The notes beneath the pieces were generated by a model. It did not search any database. It was not told where the DNA came from and saw only the letters and a program-made list of their open reading frames with translations. A program made the position numbers and the translations under genes. DNA of 64,000 nt from Arcuatula senhousia (Eukaryota > Mollusca > Bivalvia > Mytilida > Mytilidae): positions 21,821,838-21,885,837 of the forward strand of contig OZ020308.1 in assembly GCA_963971305.1 (NCBI GenBank). The letters are read 5' to 3'. Of this stretch, positions 1 to 11,323 are shown one piece after another; position 1 is the stretch's first letter; each line of letters opens with the position of its first letter.

Positions 1-1069
1 TGTTACATGCCCTGTCAACACTTTATAGGTTTTATAAGCCTACAACATGTTCAATTTGTAGAAAATAATGAAATGTAGATACGTTTATAATAATAATGAA
101 AGAAGAGAAAAAACAATGATGTATACAAAAAAGTTATCTTTGAAGGAATTACGTGCAGTAGTTCTGTGTAAGAATCAGGCAAAATTAAAAAAAAACTTTG
201 AATCATGATTTTAAAAACACACGGTTTTGACAATAAATTGTCATTCAAAATAGCCTTCTAATGAAGAAACAAAATTTGTTGTCTCGAGTGTCAGAGGATG
301 GAGAAAAAATTAAAATGATAGGAATTTAGTGTGACTTGACAGAGTTACCTCCATAAGGTTCAAATTTTACGTGCATTTTAACAAAAATATATCTGAAATT
401 ACTGACTTTTAAAAAAGTGCCAATGCATTTTTTTTACTTTTTAAGCATTTTAAACAGTATTTTGAAGTCCATCTCGTGTGTTTTTTTAATCATGATTCAT
501 CCATTGCCTGATTCTTACAGAGAATGGCACCTAAATCGTCTCATTACGTTAAAAATGTTCATTCGTAAATTCCAAGGAGGATGCTTGACAGTAATTTTCC
601 GATGTAAGTTTTTGTTTAATTTTTTTTCAATATCTAATTGGCAAAAAAAAAACCCCAAACATTTTTGCTCCTAAACTTAAAACAATCCGTTAAAATGTTC
701 AGAACTTTTTTCATATAATACGCCTTGGATTTTAAGGCTCATACAAATCACTGAATCATAAACTTAATGTCGTCGACTACAAAGATGTTTTTAAAAAACT
801 GTTTGGTCCTAACACAAAGCCTAATTGAAAGACGCAAGAAGGCATTGGCCGAATACCGGAAATCTGGAAGGAACCGAAAAGTTAAGTTGATACATCAGAC
901 AGTAACAATAGTAAAAATACCACACACATTAGAAAAAAATGTAATCTACAAAGCGAATTCAAGTCGACACAATAATATATTTATAAGCTTCGAAGGGGAA
1001 AGCAATTCTTGATTATAGCTAAGAACAAGCGGCGATGCCAAAGGTATACATGTTCTTTCCGTTGCAACA
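1..1069. other. AT-rich stretch, nothing recognised
   Basis: No repeat family shared with the rest of the window and no recognisable protein domain. An 81-codon + strand frame at 767-1012 carries a basic segment (ERRKKALAEYRKSGRNRK) but has no splice or family support, so it is not called a gene. Confidence 0.6.
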
Positions 1070-1480
1070 ATTAAAAACTTTCCGTGACATTTTGTGAGTT
1101 TCTAAGAAAAGGAGTGACTTGCTTCTATTTTCTCTGTTTATACGGAAACTATCTTCAATAAACTTGTATTTAAAACAAAAGCAGACACCTTAAGCATCAC
1201 TTAATGGTTATAAGATTCAAGACAATTAGTCGTCAAGATTATAAGTCTACGAAAGTCAAATATATATGGAAAGGAAACGGATAAAAGCTTGTTAACTTTA
1301 CATGAAAGCTATAGAGCTGCAGATTTGAATGACACCAGGAAGTGTTTAATATCAATGGTCTTCTCATAACCGATCCTTTTAATTATTTCATAGATTTATT
1401 TGAGCGCTGTTGAAGATAAATATGCACAAAGATTGTCTATCGAAAGTTTGCCAGACTATTTATCATCCGGTGCTGAATGC
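1070..1480 (+). repeat. Diverged dispersed repeat, copy 1 (pairs with 7200-7660)
   Basis: About 410 bp that aligns by eye, in the same order and orientation, with 7200-7660. Shared landmarks are GTCTACGAAAGTSAAATAT, the segment reading 'agacacctt', and 'ATCCCGGTG/ATCCGGTG' near the end. The copies are strongly diverged and contain no ORF. Both are followed within 60-140 bp by a family B element, but B1 has its own target duplication, so this is not a simple duplication of a B-bearing segment. Confidence 0.5.
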
Positions 1481-1612
1481 ATGATGTCTACATAAACAGA
1501 TTTTGTTTATATATAAATGGTAGATGAATACAATGAGTTTGACGTCGCTGCAGACCTATCATGACGTTAAACTCCCCAATCAATCAATGAGTTTGTGGTA
1601 TAATATATGAGC

Positions 1613-2137
1613 GTCCCGTGCGGGGCCCGGGAGTCGAATGGGCCCGCAGCAGCGCTAAGCTTGTCGGTAAAAGTCCACTAAAGAGCGCTCAGAAACCTGA
1701 CATCGGGGTCAGGCCGCTTTGCCCACAAAGCAACTGGGATGTGTGCCCCAGGTGGTTGAATGGGGCAGCCCTGACATCGAGAGATGCGGGGTCGTCAGGC
1801 GATAATGCGGAAAACCTGACCGCAAACCATAGTGGTGCACCGTGTTGGGAAAAATGTCACATTCCTCGCACGTTAAAGAACCCTGCTGCAGGTCTCGGTA
1901 AGAGTAGGACCCGTAGGATCCCCATGCAAGAGGCAAAAATTTCCCGTCCCAACCCATCACTCATTTTTCCTGTGGCAGTCAAAACTCTCCTACCCGATTG
2001 GCCCTGTGTCCCCATTTCCTCCACTTCATCATCATTTCATGTTCATTGTATCACCACTTTCATGTTCATCTCCCGGATATGGCCGAGGTCGCGCTGCTTG
2101 GGAGTAAAGCAATAACTAACTAACGAACAAACTAACT
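1613..2137 (+). mobile_element. Family B non-autonomous retroelement, full length (B1)
   Basis: 525-bp element. It starts with the GC-rich head GTCCCGTGCGGGGCCCGGG and ends in an AACT/AACTAAC microsatellite tail. Flanks AATATATGAGC (1602-1612) and AATACATGAGC (2138-2148) form an 11-bp target-site duplication with one mismatch. The head is almost the same as in family A, and the body aligns with A along its length (for example ACCGCnnACCATAGTGG, and a duplicated TTCATGTTCAT near the 3' end). The 3' tail differs from that of A. It encodes no protein; frames on both strands are incidental. The structure fits a LINE-mobilised SINE-like element, but I cannot name the driving LINE. Confidence 0.8.
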
Positions 2138-2148
2138 AATACATGAGC

Positions 2149-2667
2149 AATAAACATACAAAGAAGATAAAATGTACACCAATAATGACAAGAAATAAAA
2201 GGAAACAAAGAAACGATAAAAGACCACTGAAAAAGGGCAGTGTGGCTAGGGACGGTAGTCGCAACAACGCATATTGCCTGTGAATTTTGGCCCATTATTG
2301 GCATAATGCGTAGGCTCTAATTTTGAAACTACGTTGGCCCAACAAGTGCAAATCGCTAATGTCGGCGTAACGTTGGTCCAACTTTGTAAAGTTACTTTTT
2401 ATATTGTTTTTCTTTTAATTCTTGAGTATTCTTTGGAATGCCAAAGTCAAAATTTACAACTTCATATAACTTCTGAAAGCTCATAGAGAGGGCTACAATT
2501 TGATATGAATAATTACATCCAAATAAGGTTCATTTAAAAATATGATAAATGGTGTTGCGTACATTTAAAAAAAGATTGTCAAAATGTTTAATAACAACAT
2601 AAAGTTTATGCTATCCCATGTGATAATTTTGGTTCTCGTAAAATGTTTTTGCACTAGAAAAACTTAA
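2149..2667. other. AT-rich stretch, nothing recognised
   Basis: Contains only a weak internal echo (GTTGGCCCAACAAGTGCAAATC and CGTTGGTCCAACTT around 2330-2380). No gene or known repeat seen. Confidence 0.5.
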
Positions 2668-2750
2668 CACGGGCCTCCCAGGAGGCTGAATCGCTCACCT
2701 GACTTAAATGCCTGAATTTTTAGGCTATAAGGCAAAAAGTTTTAAACATC
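2668..2750 (+). mobile_element. Family E left-end fragment
   Basis: GGGCCTCCCAGGAGGCTGAATCGCTCACCTGAC matches the left end of the E elements at 3393 and 34752, including the GGCTCC/GGAGCC hairpin (here CCTCC/GGAGG) and the following GCCTGAA...GGCTATAAGGCAAAA. It is truncated after about 80 bp. Confidence 0.7.
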
Positions 2751-3095
2751 TTTTTTTTTACATTTACAGCACCACAGGTTTAATTAAGGGTCATCTTACA
2801 ACATTTATTAATGCATTAAAGTGTATTATTATTATTAATAATATGAACAATTCTTATATAGCGTTTTACATAAAACAATAAATTCAGTGGTTACCAAACA
2901 ATCAGTATAAGCATAATTTCGAACTAAAAAATTAAAAAGCCAGATATTTACTTGAGAAAATACCAACTAAAAAAGGCTATAAATGCTAAAATCAAATAAG
3001 AATTCAAAATAAATCAGTAAAATAATAGTTTTAAAAACTGCAAAAACCCCTTCCCCAAATTTAAACTTAAGATAACAAATTAGATAAATGCATAA
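2751..3095. other. AT-rich stretch, nothing recognised
   Basis: Low-complexity TTATTATTATTAATAATA near 2825, otherwise featureless. Confidence 0.5.
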
Positions 3096-3149
3096 AGTTA
3101 AGTCATCGAACTTAAAACACAATTACCATAGATGCAAACCATTATCACA

Positions 3150-3310
3150 CGTCCATCACATTCAGAAGGCTGTTTTAAAAAGATGAGTTTTAAGTTTCTT
3201 TTTAAAAACAGTAGTAAGATAAGTCTTGCAGAAGTGTTTTGTACTTGTTGAAGACGGCTAGTTTCGCCACTAGGAATACAATAATACATTTCCATAATCA
3301 AGCCTTCACG
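3150..3310 (-). pseudogene. LINE reverse-transcriptase C-terminal scrap
   Basis: The minus strand reads IPSGETSRLQQVQNTSARLI, a signature of the region just after the polymerase domain in jockey/CR1-type LINE proteins (LQxVQNxAARxI). Only about 50 codons are recognisable and no catalytic motif is present. It is a dead fragment. Confidence 0.6.
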
Positions 3311-3392
3311 TAATTAACGAACACACCAGAGTTTTACATGTGTCATTTTTGGTGTATTTGCGTATACGTCAAATGTTCATTATATGGTAAAC

Positions 3393-4282
3393 AAGAGGCT
3401 CCCAGGAGCCTGAATCACTCACCTGACATATGTGCCTGAAGTAAAGGTTATAAGGCAAAATCTATTTAACGTTGAAAGGGTTATAAGATTAAAAAGGGGG
3501 TCATCTGACAATATGGTGGATCTAAAGGTGCTGATCACTTTTGTTCTCAATCAAAATCTAAAAATCTGTCACCCTTTTTGAGTTATTTGCAAAAAAATGC
3601 AGTTTAACCTAATGTTCTATTTTTAACCACAGCGGCCATGTTTTACAACCAATCAAAAATCCCCACAACAGTTCTATACACCTAATAATAAAAAACAATA
3701 ATACCAAGTTTAGTTCCATTTGGACTTAAAGTGTCAGAGGAGTTAACATTTTCAATATAAGGAAATGCAGTTAAAATGCTCAATTTTGACGTTCCAAGGG
3801 CAATAACTCCTCAAAGGAAAGGTCCTACAACGTTGACCCCTTACAGATTTTGTAGATCTTGATGCGCTTAACAATATGCAATTTAAATTTCTCAAATATC
3901 TAGTATAGTTTTCAAGATATTGAGCTAAACAGGTGCAAAATTTGCAAAAAATCCACAAAAAGGGCAATAACTCCTACATCGGTTGTTGGATTTTCTTCAA
4001 AATTTCAGAGCTGGTAGATCTTGAGGTGCTGATCACTTTTGTTTCCAATCAAAATTTTGAAATCTGTCACCGTTTTAGAGTTATTTGCAAAAAACTGCCA
4101 TTTACCTCTATGTTCTATTTTTAGCCACAGCGGCCATGTTTTACAACCAATCAAAAATCCCCACATCAGTTCTATACACCTAATGCTAATAAACAACTAT
4201 ACCAAGTTTGGTTCCATTTGGGACGGACGACGGACGCCAAGTGACGCCAATAGCTCACATTACCTTTGGGTCAGGTGAGCTA
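3393..4282 (+). mobile_element. Family E element (E1), near full length
   Basis: 890-bp non-coding element. The left end is AAGAGGCTCCCAGGAGCCTG, a perfect GGCTCC/GGAGCC hairpin, followed by CACTCACCTGAC. The right end GGGTCAGGTGAGCTAA is the inverted counterpart of GCTCACCTGAC. The interior holds imperfect repeats with a recurring module (aagggcaataactcctac, gctgatcacttttgt, ttgcaaaaaa, ccacagcggccatgttttac) and a short GGACGGACGACGGACG microsatellite near the right end. Other copies are at 2668, 5220-6702 and 34752. Small frames inside it are incidental. The architecture matches pearl-like bivalve elements. Confidence 0.75.
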
Positions 4283-4379
4283 AAAATGACTTTGACACCT
4301 CACTGACTTGTTTGGACACGGTAAGGGTTTTTCTCGGGGTAGACCTCCAAGTTTGTCACACAATCTGCTTTACTAACGA

Positions 4380-5185
4380 TGCTACCTTCAAAACAAGTAC
4401 TACAATTTGAAAAGTCTTTGACTCGATGTTTAAGGGCGAAAACCATAAGTTTCATTTACTTCACATCCATGTCAGACGAACACAGTTTTAATCGATGAGA
4501 AATGTTCTTCCAGTTGTCTAAAGGTTAAATTATAAGATAAACTTGCGTGTCGTCCACATAGCAGTTATGACTCATGTTTTGCCGGCTTCATATTTCGCCA
4601 ATGGGTTTTAAAAAAATGCAGTATATCTTGAGTCCTAAAACTGACCCTCATGGAACCCCGTACTGCAATTATAATTCGTCAGATAAGGTCGACCCGATAG
4701 CAAGAAGCTGATTTCTATCTCTTAGGTAAGAATTCAGCCAACTCAGTGCATCCCCAGATATCCCAAACGAGTATTGTAATCTTTTATGCAGTATTTCATG
4801 GTCAATCACGTCAAATGCTGCAGATAGATTTATATATGGCACGTGACAGTCACAAAAAAAAACATAAACTGGGTTTAACACTCGCTTACTATAGTAAGCT
4901 GATGCAAATGATAATTTCAGTTGTTTGAAATTTATCATTCGCGGTCGATAATGGGGTTATTACATGCTAATAAGGGTTTGTCGGTGATACGCTGGATTAA
5001 ATGGTGATAAACTTGCTGCTCTAGGCGATTTTCGACAATTTTGTCTATTATTCTCGGCACAAACGGCAGATTTTAAACTGGCCTATAATTTTTCAAAACA
5101 CCCCTATCAAGGCCTTGCTTTTTCAGAAGCAGTCAAACAAAAGCAGTCTTTAAATAGTCAGGTACCATGCAGTCCTAAAACGACC
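4380..5185 (-). pseudogene. Decayed LINE reverse transcriptase (fingers to palm)
   Basis: Read on the minus strand from about 5185 down, frameshifted segments give NYRPV and IIDKIVENRLEQ (RT motif 1-2 region). Next comes LSAAFDVIDHEILHKRL with GISGDALSWLNSYLRDR (motif 3 region, the catalytic D of the DLSAAFDT block retained). Then LQYGVP.GSVLG (motif 4), and finally YVDDTQ (catalytic YXDD) near 4545-4560. At least five frame breaks and internal stops are visible. Family knowledge: this order is typical of jockey/CR1/L2-like LINEs. There is no endonuclease nearby. Confidence 0.8.
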
Positions 5186-5219
5186 TGTTCATTATATTTG
5201 TTATGACGTCATAACCAGA

Positions 5220-6702
5220 TAAGGTTTTCTTCAAATTTTCAGGGCAGGTAGATTGGGAGATGATGCATAATTTCACTTCCCATCAGTTTCCAGAAAAAGG
5301 CAATTACTCCTACCTTGGGTGTTGGATCTTCTTGAACTTTTCGGGGAAGGTAGATCTTGAGGTGCTGATCACTTTTATCCATGCCAGAATTTTGATATTT
5401 GTCACCGATTTTGAGTTAATTACAAAAAACTACAATGTACCATATGTTATATTTTTAGCAACAGCAGCCATGTTTGTTCAACAAATCTAAAAGCAAAACG
5501 ACAGTTTTTACCACACATTCTACCAAAAAGTTATATCAAGTTTGATTGCAATTATATACCTATGGTGTCAAATATCTTTTATGCTTTTCAAAATATTGAA
5601 TAACAAGTAAATCCGTGAGCTAATGCTCACTAGTGATACCCCCGCTCCCCAAACAAAGCCACGCATACAAGTTTAAATATTCGTTAACAGGAAGTAGTTG
5701 ACCTAGGAACATAAAATTGCTATAAACCATATTGGACTAGGATAAAGCTGTATACAAAATATCAGACTCCTATCTCATATAGTTGCTTGGGAAACTGTGA
5801 CGGAAATTTTGCATTTATGTCCATTATGTGTAAAAACCTAAGTATTCGGTTAACAGGAAGTAATCTACCTAGGAGCAAAAAATCGGTATACACCATATGG
5901 TGCTATAGGATAAAGCTGTATACAAAATATCAGACCTCTATCTCATGTAGTTGCTTTGGAAACTGTTACGGAAAATTTTGCATTTATATTTATTATGTGT
6001 AAAAACCTAAGTATTCGGTAAACAGGAAGTAGACTACCTAGGAGCATAAAATCGGTATACACCATATGGTACTACATGTATATGATAAAGCTGTATACAA
6101 AATATCAGAACTCTAACTCATGTAGTTACTTAGAAAACTGCGACGGATATTTTGTTACGGACGGACGAACGGACGGACGAACAGACAAACGAACGGACAA
6201 GAGTAAAACAGTATAGCCCCCCTCTTCTTCGAAGCGGGGGTATAATAAGTGCAAAAATCCAGAAAAATGGCAATAACTCCTACATGGATTATTCTTCTTG
6301 TCAAGGCTAGTAGATTTAAGATGCTGAAAATTTTAACATAGCCATAATTTTGATATTTGGACAATTTTTGAGTTATTTACAAAAACCTTCATTTTACCCA
6401 TGTTCTATTTTTAGCCATGGTGGCATGTTTTTTTTTACCAAATGAATGCAAAAAAAAAACTGCATTTTACCCCTATGCTTTATTTTTATCCATAGCAGCC
6501 ATGTTTTTTAACCAATCAAATTTTTGAATCACCCATACCAATAAACAAATGTACCAAATTAAGTTTCAAATCTGCATATGGTGTCAGAGGAATTAACCTG
6601 TGAAAAAGTTAACGGACGACGGACGGACAATAGATTGACGGACGGACGACAGACGCCAAGTGACGGAAATAATTCACATGACTAATCGGGTCAGGTGAGT
6701 TA
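5220..6702 (+). mobile_element. Family E element (E2) split by element P4
   Basis: E-type interior sequence (ggcaattactcctac, gaggtgctgatcactttt, agcagccatgtttg) at 5220-5597 resumes at about 6244 (ggcaataactcctac, ggtggcatgttttt). It ends at about 6702 with the GACGGACG microsatellite and GGGTCAGGTGAG. The interruption is the P4 element. The left end is missing. Confidence 0.65.
5600..6244 (+). mobile_element. Tandem-repeat element P4 nested in E2
   Basis: Starts around AGTAAATCCGTGAGCTAATG with the hairpin GTGAGCTAATGCTCAC and then ATACCCCCGCTCC. It ends with a GACGGACGAACGGACG microsatellite and AGCGGGGGTAT, the inverted complement of ATACCCCCGCT, itself part of a right-end hairpin (CCCCTCTTC / GAAGCGGGG). 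The interior has about three tandem units of about 170 bp (landmark taagtattcggttaacagg at about 5840 and 6009). The same family is seen inverted at 24.8-25.5 kb (P7) and partly at 50.0-50.1 kb (P8). Confidence 0.7.
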
Positions 6703-7199
6703 AAAAGTTGGCGTAGACTATTGAAATTTGGTAGATATGATCTGTTGTTTCCATTTGTTAAATTGTCAAAATAAGCTCCGAATTAAATGAAATATCATAC
6801 ATTAGTTCGTTAAAAAACTGTTAAATAGAGAAAATATTTTAAAAAAAAATCCAAATAACTTAATTTTTCACGACGTTAAAATTGTGTTAATGTAAAATGG
6901 TAGTAATATCTGACATCACGTCTGTCATAAACTTTTAACATATGAGACGTGTGTATTTGATTTTGCATACACGATTACCTAAAATTAAGGCACCATCAAC
7001 AAAACGCCAAGAATTAGAACATAATCATATCAACGAACTATAGGCGGTTCTCCGGAGGGATTTGCAGTAATGTTATGGCATAGACCATGCCATAACAGTG
7101 CATATTAAAATATTCTAATATACAGGTCTATGGTTATGGTAATGATTGTAGCAAATCAGTTGAAATATAAAACATTGTAAAAAATATTTAACTTGCTAT
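6703..7199. other. AT-rich stretch, nothing recognised
   Basis: No ORF or shared repeat noticed. A short near-palindromic TATGGCATAGACCATGCCATA sits at 7073-7093. Confidence 0.5.
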
Positions 7200-7660
7200 T
7201 GCAGGGTTCCACAATGATTACTTTACTTTTTGCATATGTTTTTTTTTGTTGAGAAAAAGAGTGGCTTGGTTATAATTCCCTTGTACTTCGTTATTGCGGA
7301 AGCTGCCTTCAACATTCTCAATTAAATTGCATTTATAAACTGAAAAGTAGACACCTTCAATACAAAAAAATATATCATTTTACGATATTAACACGGAGAC
7401 AATAAGTCGTTAAGATAATAAGTCTACGAAAGTGAAATATGTATAGCAACAAAACGGATCAAACCTTGTTAAAACCTTAAATGACTGTTAAAAAGCTGTC
7501 GAGTGAATTGACAGAAGGAAGTAAGTTATACCAAAGTTTCTCATTTATTCTCTTCTCAATCATTTTCTTTGAATTATTTGAGTGCAGTAGAAGTTTATCG
7601 GCATTTAATCCAAGTTTGTCTAATTAAACGTTTTTTTAAAATTTTATATCCCGGTGTTTA
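7200..7660 (+). repeat. Diverged dispersed repeat, copy 2 (pairs with 1070-1480)
   Basis: See copy 1. Shared landmarks include 'aagataataagtctacgaaagtgaaatat' (in two halves), 'tagacacctt' and the terminal 'tatcccggtg'. Non-coding. Confidence 0.5.
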
Positions 7661-7721
7661 ATTTTCTGTCTCATTAAAGTTAGTTCAACGTTTTTTATTC
7701 CCCTCCCCCGTGCACAGTTAC

Positions 7722-8007
7722 CGCTAGGATGTGTGCCCCAGGTGGTTCAATGGGGCAGCATTGTCAATGCGTATAATATGACCGCAAACCATGATAGTGG
7801 TGCACCGTGATGGGAAAATGTCACGTTCCTCGTACGTTAAAGAACCTTGCTGCAGGTCGCGGTAAGAGTAGGGCCCGTAAGATCCTCATGCAGAAGGGAT
7901 ATGTCCGATCCTACCCATCCCTCCTTTCCGATGGGCCTTGTGTCCCCCTTTTCTGCACTTCATTGTCAGTTCATGTTCATCGAAAAGCTAAAACTGACTA
8001 ACTAACC
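7722..8007 (+). mobile_element. Family B retroelement, 5'-truncated (B2)
   Basis: Begins at the internal B sequence GGATGTGTGCCCCAGGTGG and runs to the AACTGACTAACTAACC tail, so it lacks the GC-rich head. There are also small internal deletions relative to B1. 5' truncation with a kept 3' tail is typical of target-primed reverse transcription. No convincing target duplication was found. Confidence 0.75.
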
Positions 8008-8528
8008 AATTTTAATATGAAATAGACAAAGCCTTACTGCGAGCACAGCATAATTCTGATAATTAAAGGTTGACAAATATTTTTGTGAATAAATCTGAAA
8101 AAAAACCTCTCCACACTACAACATTAAACAGAACAGATGGATCCTCTTTTTGCTCTCTCATGACGGAGTTCCACGCCTGAGTTGAGGAATAAAATCTTTT
8201 AGAAATCAAAATATCACATCTAAAGAGCCCCATTCCCGCAAAGACGTGGACACTTTGATACTGATACATTTGTTTACTCGTTATTTCTTTACATAAAATG
8301 AAAAACATGTGCGAGGTGCGTTTTAAAAATAAAATTCCGAATTACCCGTATAAAATATTTTGATTGATTGATTTTGAAGATCAATGTAGTTATTTTTATT
8401 TTGGTGCAATTTCTAGAACGTTCAATTTGGGACGAGACGAGGATGCTTGGGGCGATTGAACGTAAAATAGAAAAGTAAGAAAAAATCGATTACAATTAAA
8501 TCACTACAAAAAAATGAAGCAACTCATC
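8008..8528. other. Unannotated stretch
   Basis: A minus-strand frame of 81 codons at 8063-8308 is open but matches no domain I recognise. Otherwise AT-rich. Confidence 0.4.
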
Positions 8529-8843
8529 GTCATCAGAGAAATACAAATGACAACAAAGAGAAGCAGAGGTACCAATGGCGGGGGTATCCGAATGTCAAAA
8601 GTCCGAAAGGACAGAGACAAAACCAGTAAACACCAACAAGAACGGGACAAAAACAGACAACATGTAAAACATGGAAACACAAAATAACTGAATATCAATC
8701 AACAACGCGAACTCCAGTCGAAACAAGAGTGAACTCAGATGCTCCGGAAGACTAAGCAGTTCCTGCTTGCTATAGCACACCCGTCGCGTTGCCAATAGTC
8801 CATTCAGCGTGTCAAATCCGGTAAAGGAAGACAAAACAACACC
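8529..8843 (-). mobile_element. 3' untranslated region of YIDD-RT element (family C, copy C1)
   Basis: Directly downstream (minus strand) of the RT stop codon. On the minus strand it reads GTTTTGTCTTCCTTTACCGG, then GGAACTGCTTAGTCTTCCGG, then TTCACTCTTGTTTCGACTGG, and finishes GGTACCTCTGCTTCT. This exact 3' end recurs, without coding sequence, at about ten other places in the window. C1 links all those fragments to the RT-bearing parent. Confidence 0.75.
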
Positions 8844-10330
8844 CTATGACAAACCAACATCTGCACTCATCTGAGAGATTGAAATCCCATATTTGTCTAT
8901 AAGTGCATGATGTCTTCCGTTAAATTGTTTGAGTGAAGACAGCAACCGAGGAGCAACATAACCCTGTGTAAGCAATTTTTGCGTCAGACGTGTCGCTCTG
9001 CTAAGGAAATCGATGTAAGTCCCTCACGCTCTGGAGTAACGAATCAATTGAGATACGTAAACTCCATAAGCTGGAGCGGACGGAATGTTGCTACACAAGA
9101 AGGGAAAGTTGACGATTGGAAAGTTGAATTCATCACGTTTGACATAGAGCCTTGTTGAAAGTCTTCTTTGAGAGTCAATTTCGAGATGTAGATATAATTA
9201 TGAAACAGACTTCCTAGAATCCGTTGTGTCCTTTATCTCAAGCTCCTGGGGATATATGAGATGGAGAAAGTCACCATATCGAGAATTGTTTAGTGAAAGA
9301 ACATCATCAATATAACGGAACGTGAGGTTGAAAGAAAGAGCTAGTCTACTTGTTTTTTGTCTAGAAGAGATTGTAAGTAGTATGCTTCATATGAATGAAG
9401 AAACAAATCAGCAAGCAAAGGTGCACAATTAGTGCCCATTGGAATCCCTATTGTTTGCTGAAAACACGTCCACCAAACTGAACAAATATGTTGTCAATAA
9501 GAAAGTTGAGCATATCGATTATTTGGTCTTCTGTAAATTTGTTCTTTTTCTTATACTCATTGATGACAAAGTAAGTCTTGGTATAATCGACTACAAGAAA
9601 TTTGTACCTGCGTTTTCCATTCTTTTTGAAAAAGCTGCTTTTAATCAGATGTGCCAATCGCGATTTCAGTTGTTCATGTGGAATAGAAGTGTAAAGTGTG
9701 AAGATGAAACTGATTTAGAATCAAGAATCTCCATCAGTTCTTTCGAATTCTTCAGGATCCACATTTGATTGACACCATTTCTAGAATAACAACAATCGTA
9801 ATATTTCTGGAGGCCGGATTTTATTGCCGTAAGTATGCTTGTATGGATTTTTATGTAATTTAGGAATCCAATACAGAGATGGAATGTCATCATTACTGCC
9901 ACCAACAGAAAGGCCGAAGGAGGAAATGACAGATTTGTGATTGTCAATGATTTCCTCCTTAGACAGTGTTGTAGCCGTGTATGTGGTGCTATTGCTGGTA
10001 CAACCAACCCCAAATTAAGCTGTCAAACAGTCAAATTAGTGTTTCTTGCACACAAAAATGATGTCATTTGGTGCTTTGTCTGCAGGTACATGTACAACAA
10101 CATATTTGTCATGTAAGGTGGACAATGTTTTGGCAACATCAGCTTTGCTGAAAATATATGTTGCCTTAGTGATCATTGAGCCTTTCAAAGAATTGATTCT
10201 TTTCAAAACCAATGACCTCACAGCTTTTACCCATTCTGACAAAAAGTCTCATTCTGTCTCCTGTTCTTTTTTTGCCTATTTTCTGGGTATGTTCAGAATA
10301 TTTTTCTCCATATACTCTTTTTTGTTTTTG
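8844..10330 (-). pseudogene. Degenerate YIDD reverse transcriptase, probably Penelope-like (C1)
   Basis: Minus-strand remnants in N-to-C order: SKADVAKTLSTLHDKYVVV and PADKAPNDIIFVCKKH (about 10036-10240); YWIPKLH-type region decayed (about 9850-9930); GVNQMWILKNSKELMEIL; KNGKRRYKFLVVDYTKTYFV; VFGGRVF-type motif; IPMGTNCAPLLADLFLHSYE (about 9370-9450); FRYIDDVLSLNNSRYGDF (catalytic YIDD, about 9270-9320); YVKRDEFNFPIVNFPF; SAPAYGVYVSQLIRYSRA; and a C-terminus SISQMSADVGLS followed by TAG at 8844-8846. At least five stops or frameshifts disable it. The order of blocks is that of the RT proteins common in invertebrates that I associate with Penelope-like elements. No GIY-YIG nuclease is visible here, so the class assignment is an inference. 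Confidence 0.8.
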
Positions 10331-10709
10331 CTTTGATCCATATGGGTGTTTTTTGCAAATAAAGATGTATATAACATAGATTATCTTGGGAACGCGACTA
10401 GCAAAATGGGTAATAATTTAACAGTCACTCCGGAATCCTTTGAAAAGCATATCCGGACGTAAAGAATCAATATATCAGCGTTAGGCAATTTTTTTGCAGG
10501 AATTTGCTGTGGAGCTCTCCGCTCTTGTCGGCGCTTTGATCTGTGCTCGCTATTATTCCATATACAGACGCATACATTTATACATTTTACGCTAAGACAT
10601 AAATGGATACTAAACGATATTCTAGTCCACTTGGTTCCTCCATTTTTCTCACAACGAACATGTATGACTTGATGTGTTCGCTCGATTCAGTAAAATTTGA
10701 TTTCAACCA
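10331..10709. other. Unannotated stretch
   Basis: Nothing recognised. May include 5' sequence of the C1 element, but I cannot support a boundary. Confidence 0.4.
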
Positions 10710-10710
10710 T

Positions 10711-10907
10711 GACTAGGCCTTCCGGAGCACCTGAGTTCACTCTTGTTTCGACTGGAGTTCGCGTTGTTGATTGATATTCAGTTGTTTTGTGTTTCCATGT
10801 TTTACGTGTTGTCTGTTTTTGTCCCGTTCTTGTTTGTGTTTACTGGTTTAGTCTCTGCCCTTTCGGACTTTTGACATTCGGATACCCCATTGGTTCCTCT
10901 GCTTCTC
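10711..10907 (+). mobile_element. Family C 3'-end fragment (C2)
   Basis: Plus-strand copy of the YIDD-RT element 3' UTR, from CCTTCCGGAGCACCTGAG to CCTCTGCTTCTC. Severely 5'-truncated with the common 3' end. Confidence 0.8.
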
Positions 10908-10944
10908 TAATAGTAATTAAAGTTTGTTTTTGCCTGCAAAAACG

Positions 10945-11323
10945 ATGTCTCCCCCCGTTTTCCCCAAAAAGTTCTACGTTCTAAAGGCCTTAACTCCCAC
11001 AAAAATTTAAGGATCACAATTTACTGGTAATATGCACAACTATTTATGGTGTCTTTGCTACATACGAAGTTTCATTGAATTCGGTACAGTAGTTTCAGAG
11101 GAATGCGGGATTCAAAGGGCTTAAACTCCCTAAAAAATTTGAGGATCAAAATTTCCTGGTAATATGCACCACTACATATGGTGTCCTTCCTATATATACC
11201 AAGTTTCATTGAATTCGGTTCTGTAGTTTCAGAAGAGTTGGACTGACAAACTTTGTGACGGACAGATGGACAGACAGACAGGACAAAATCAATATGTCTC
11301 CCCACAAAAAAGGGGTGAGACAT
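10945..11323 (+). mobile_element. Tandem-repeat element P5 with ATGTCTCCCC ends
   Basis: The left end ATGTCTCCCCCCG is matched at the right by a hairpin ATGTCTCCCCAC...AGGGGTGAGACAT, giving terminal inverted repeats. Two tandem units of about 130 bp (landmarks aactccc, aaaatttaaggatcac / aaaatttgaggatcaa, and tttcattgaattcggt) are followed by a GGACAGACAGACAGG microsatellite. Non-coding. Confidence 0.7.

Noticed and set aside
3752..4278. Several 60-80 codon frames
   Set aside because: They lie within the tandem-structured, non-coding E element and recur only because its units repeat.
9439..9768. 109-codon plus-strand frame
   Set aside because: Antisense shadow of the YIDD reverse-transcriptase remnant, whose motifs are clear on the minus strand.
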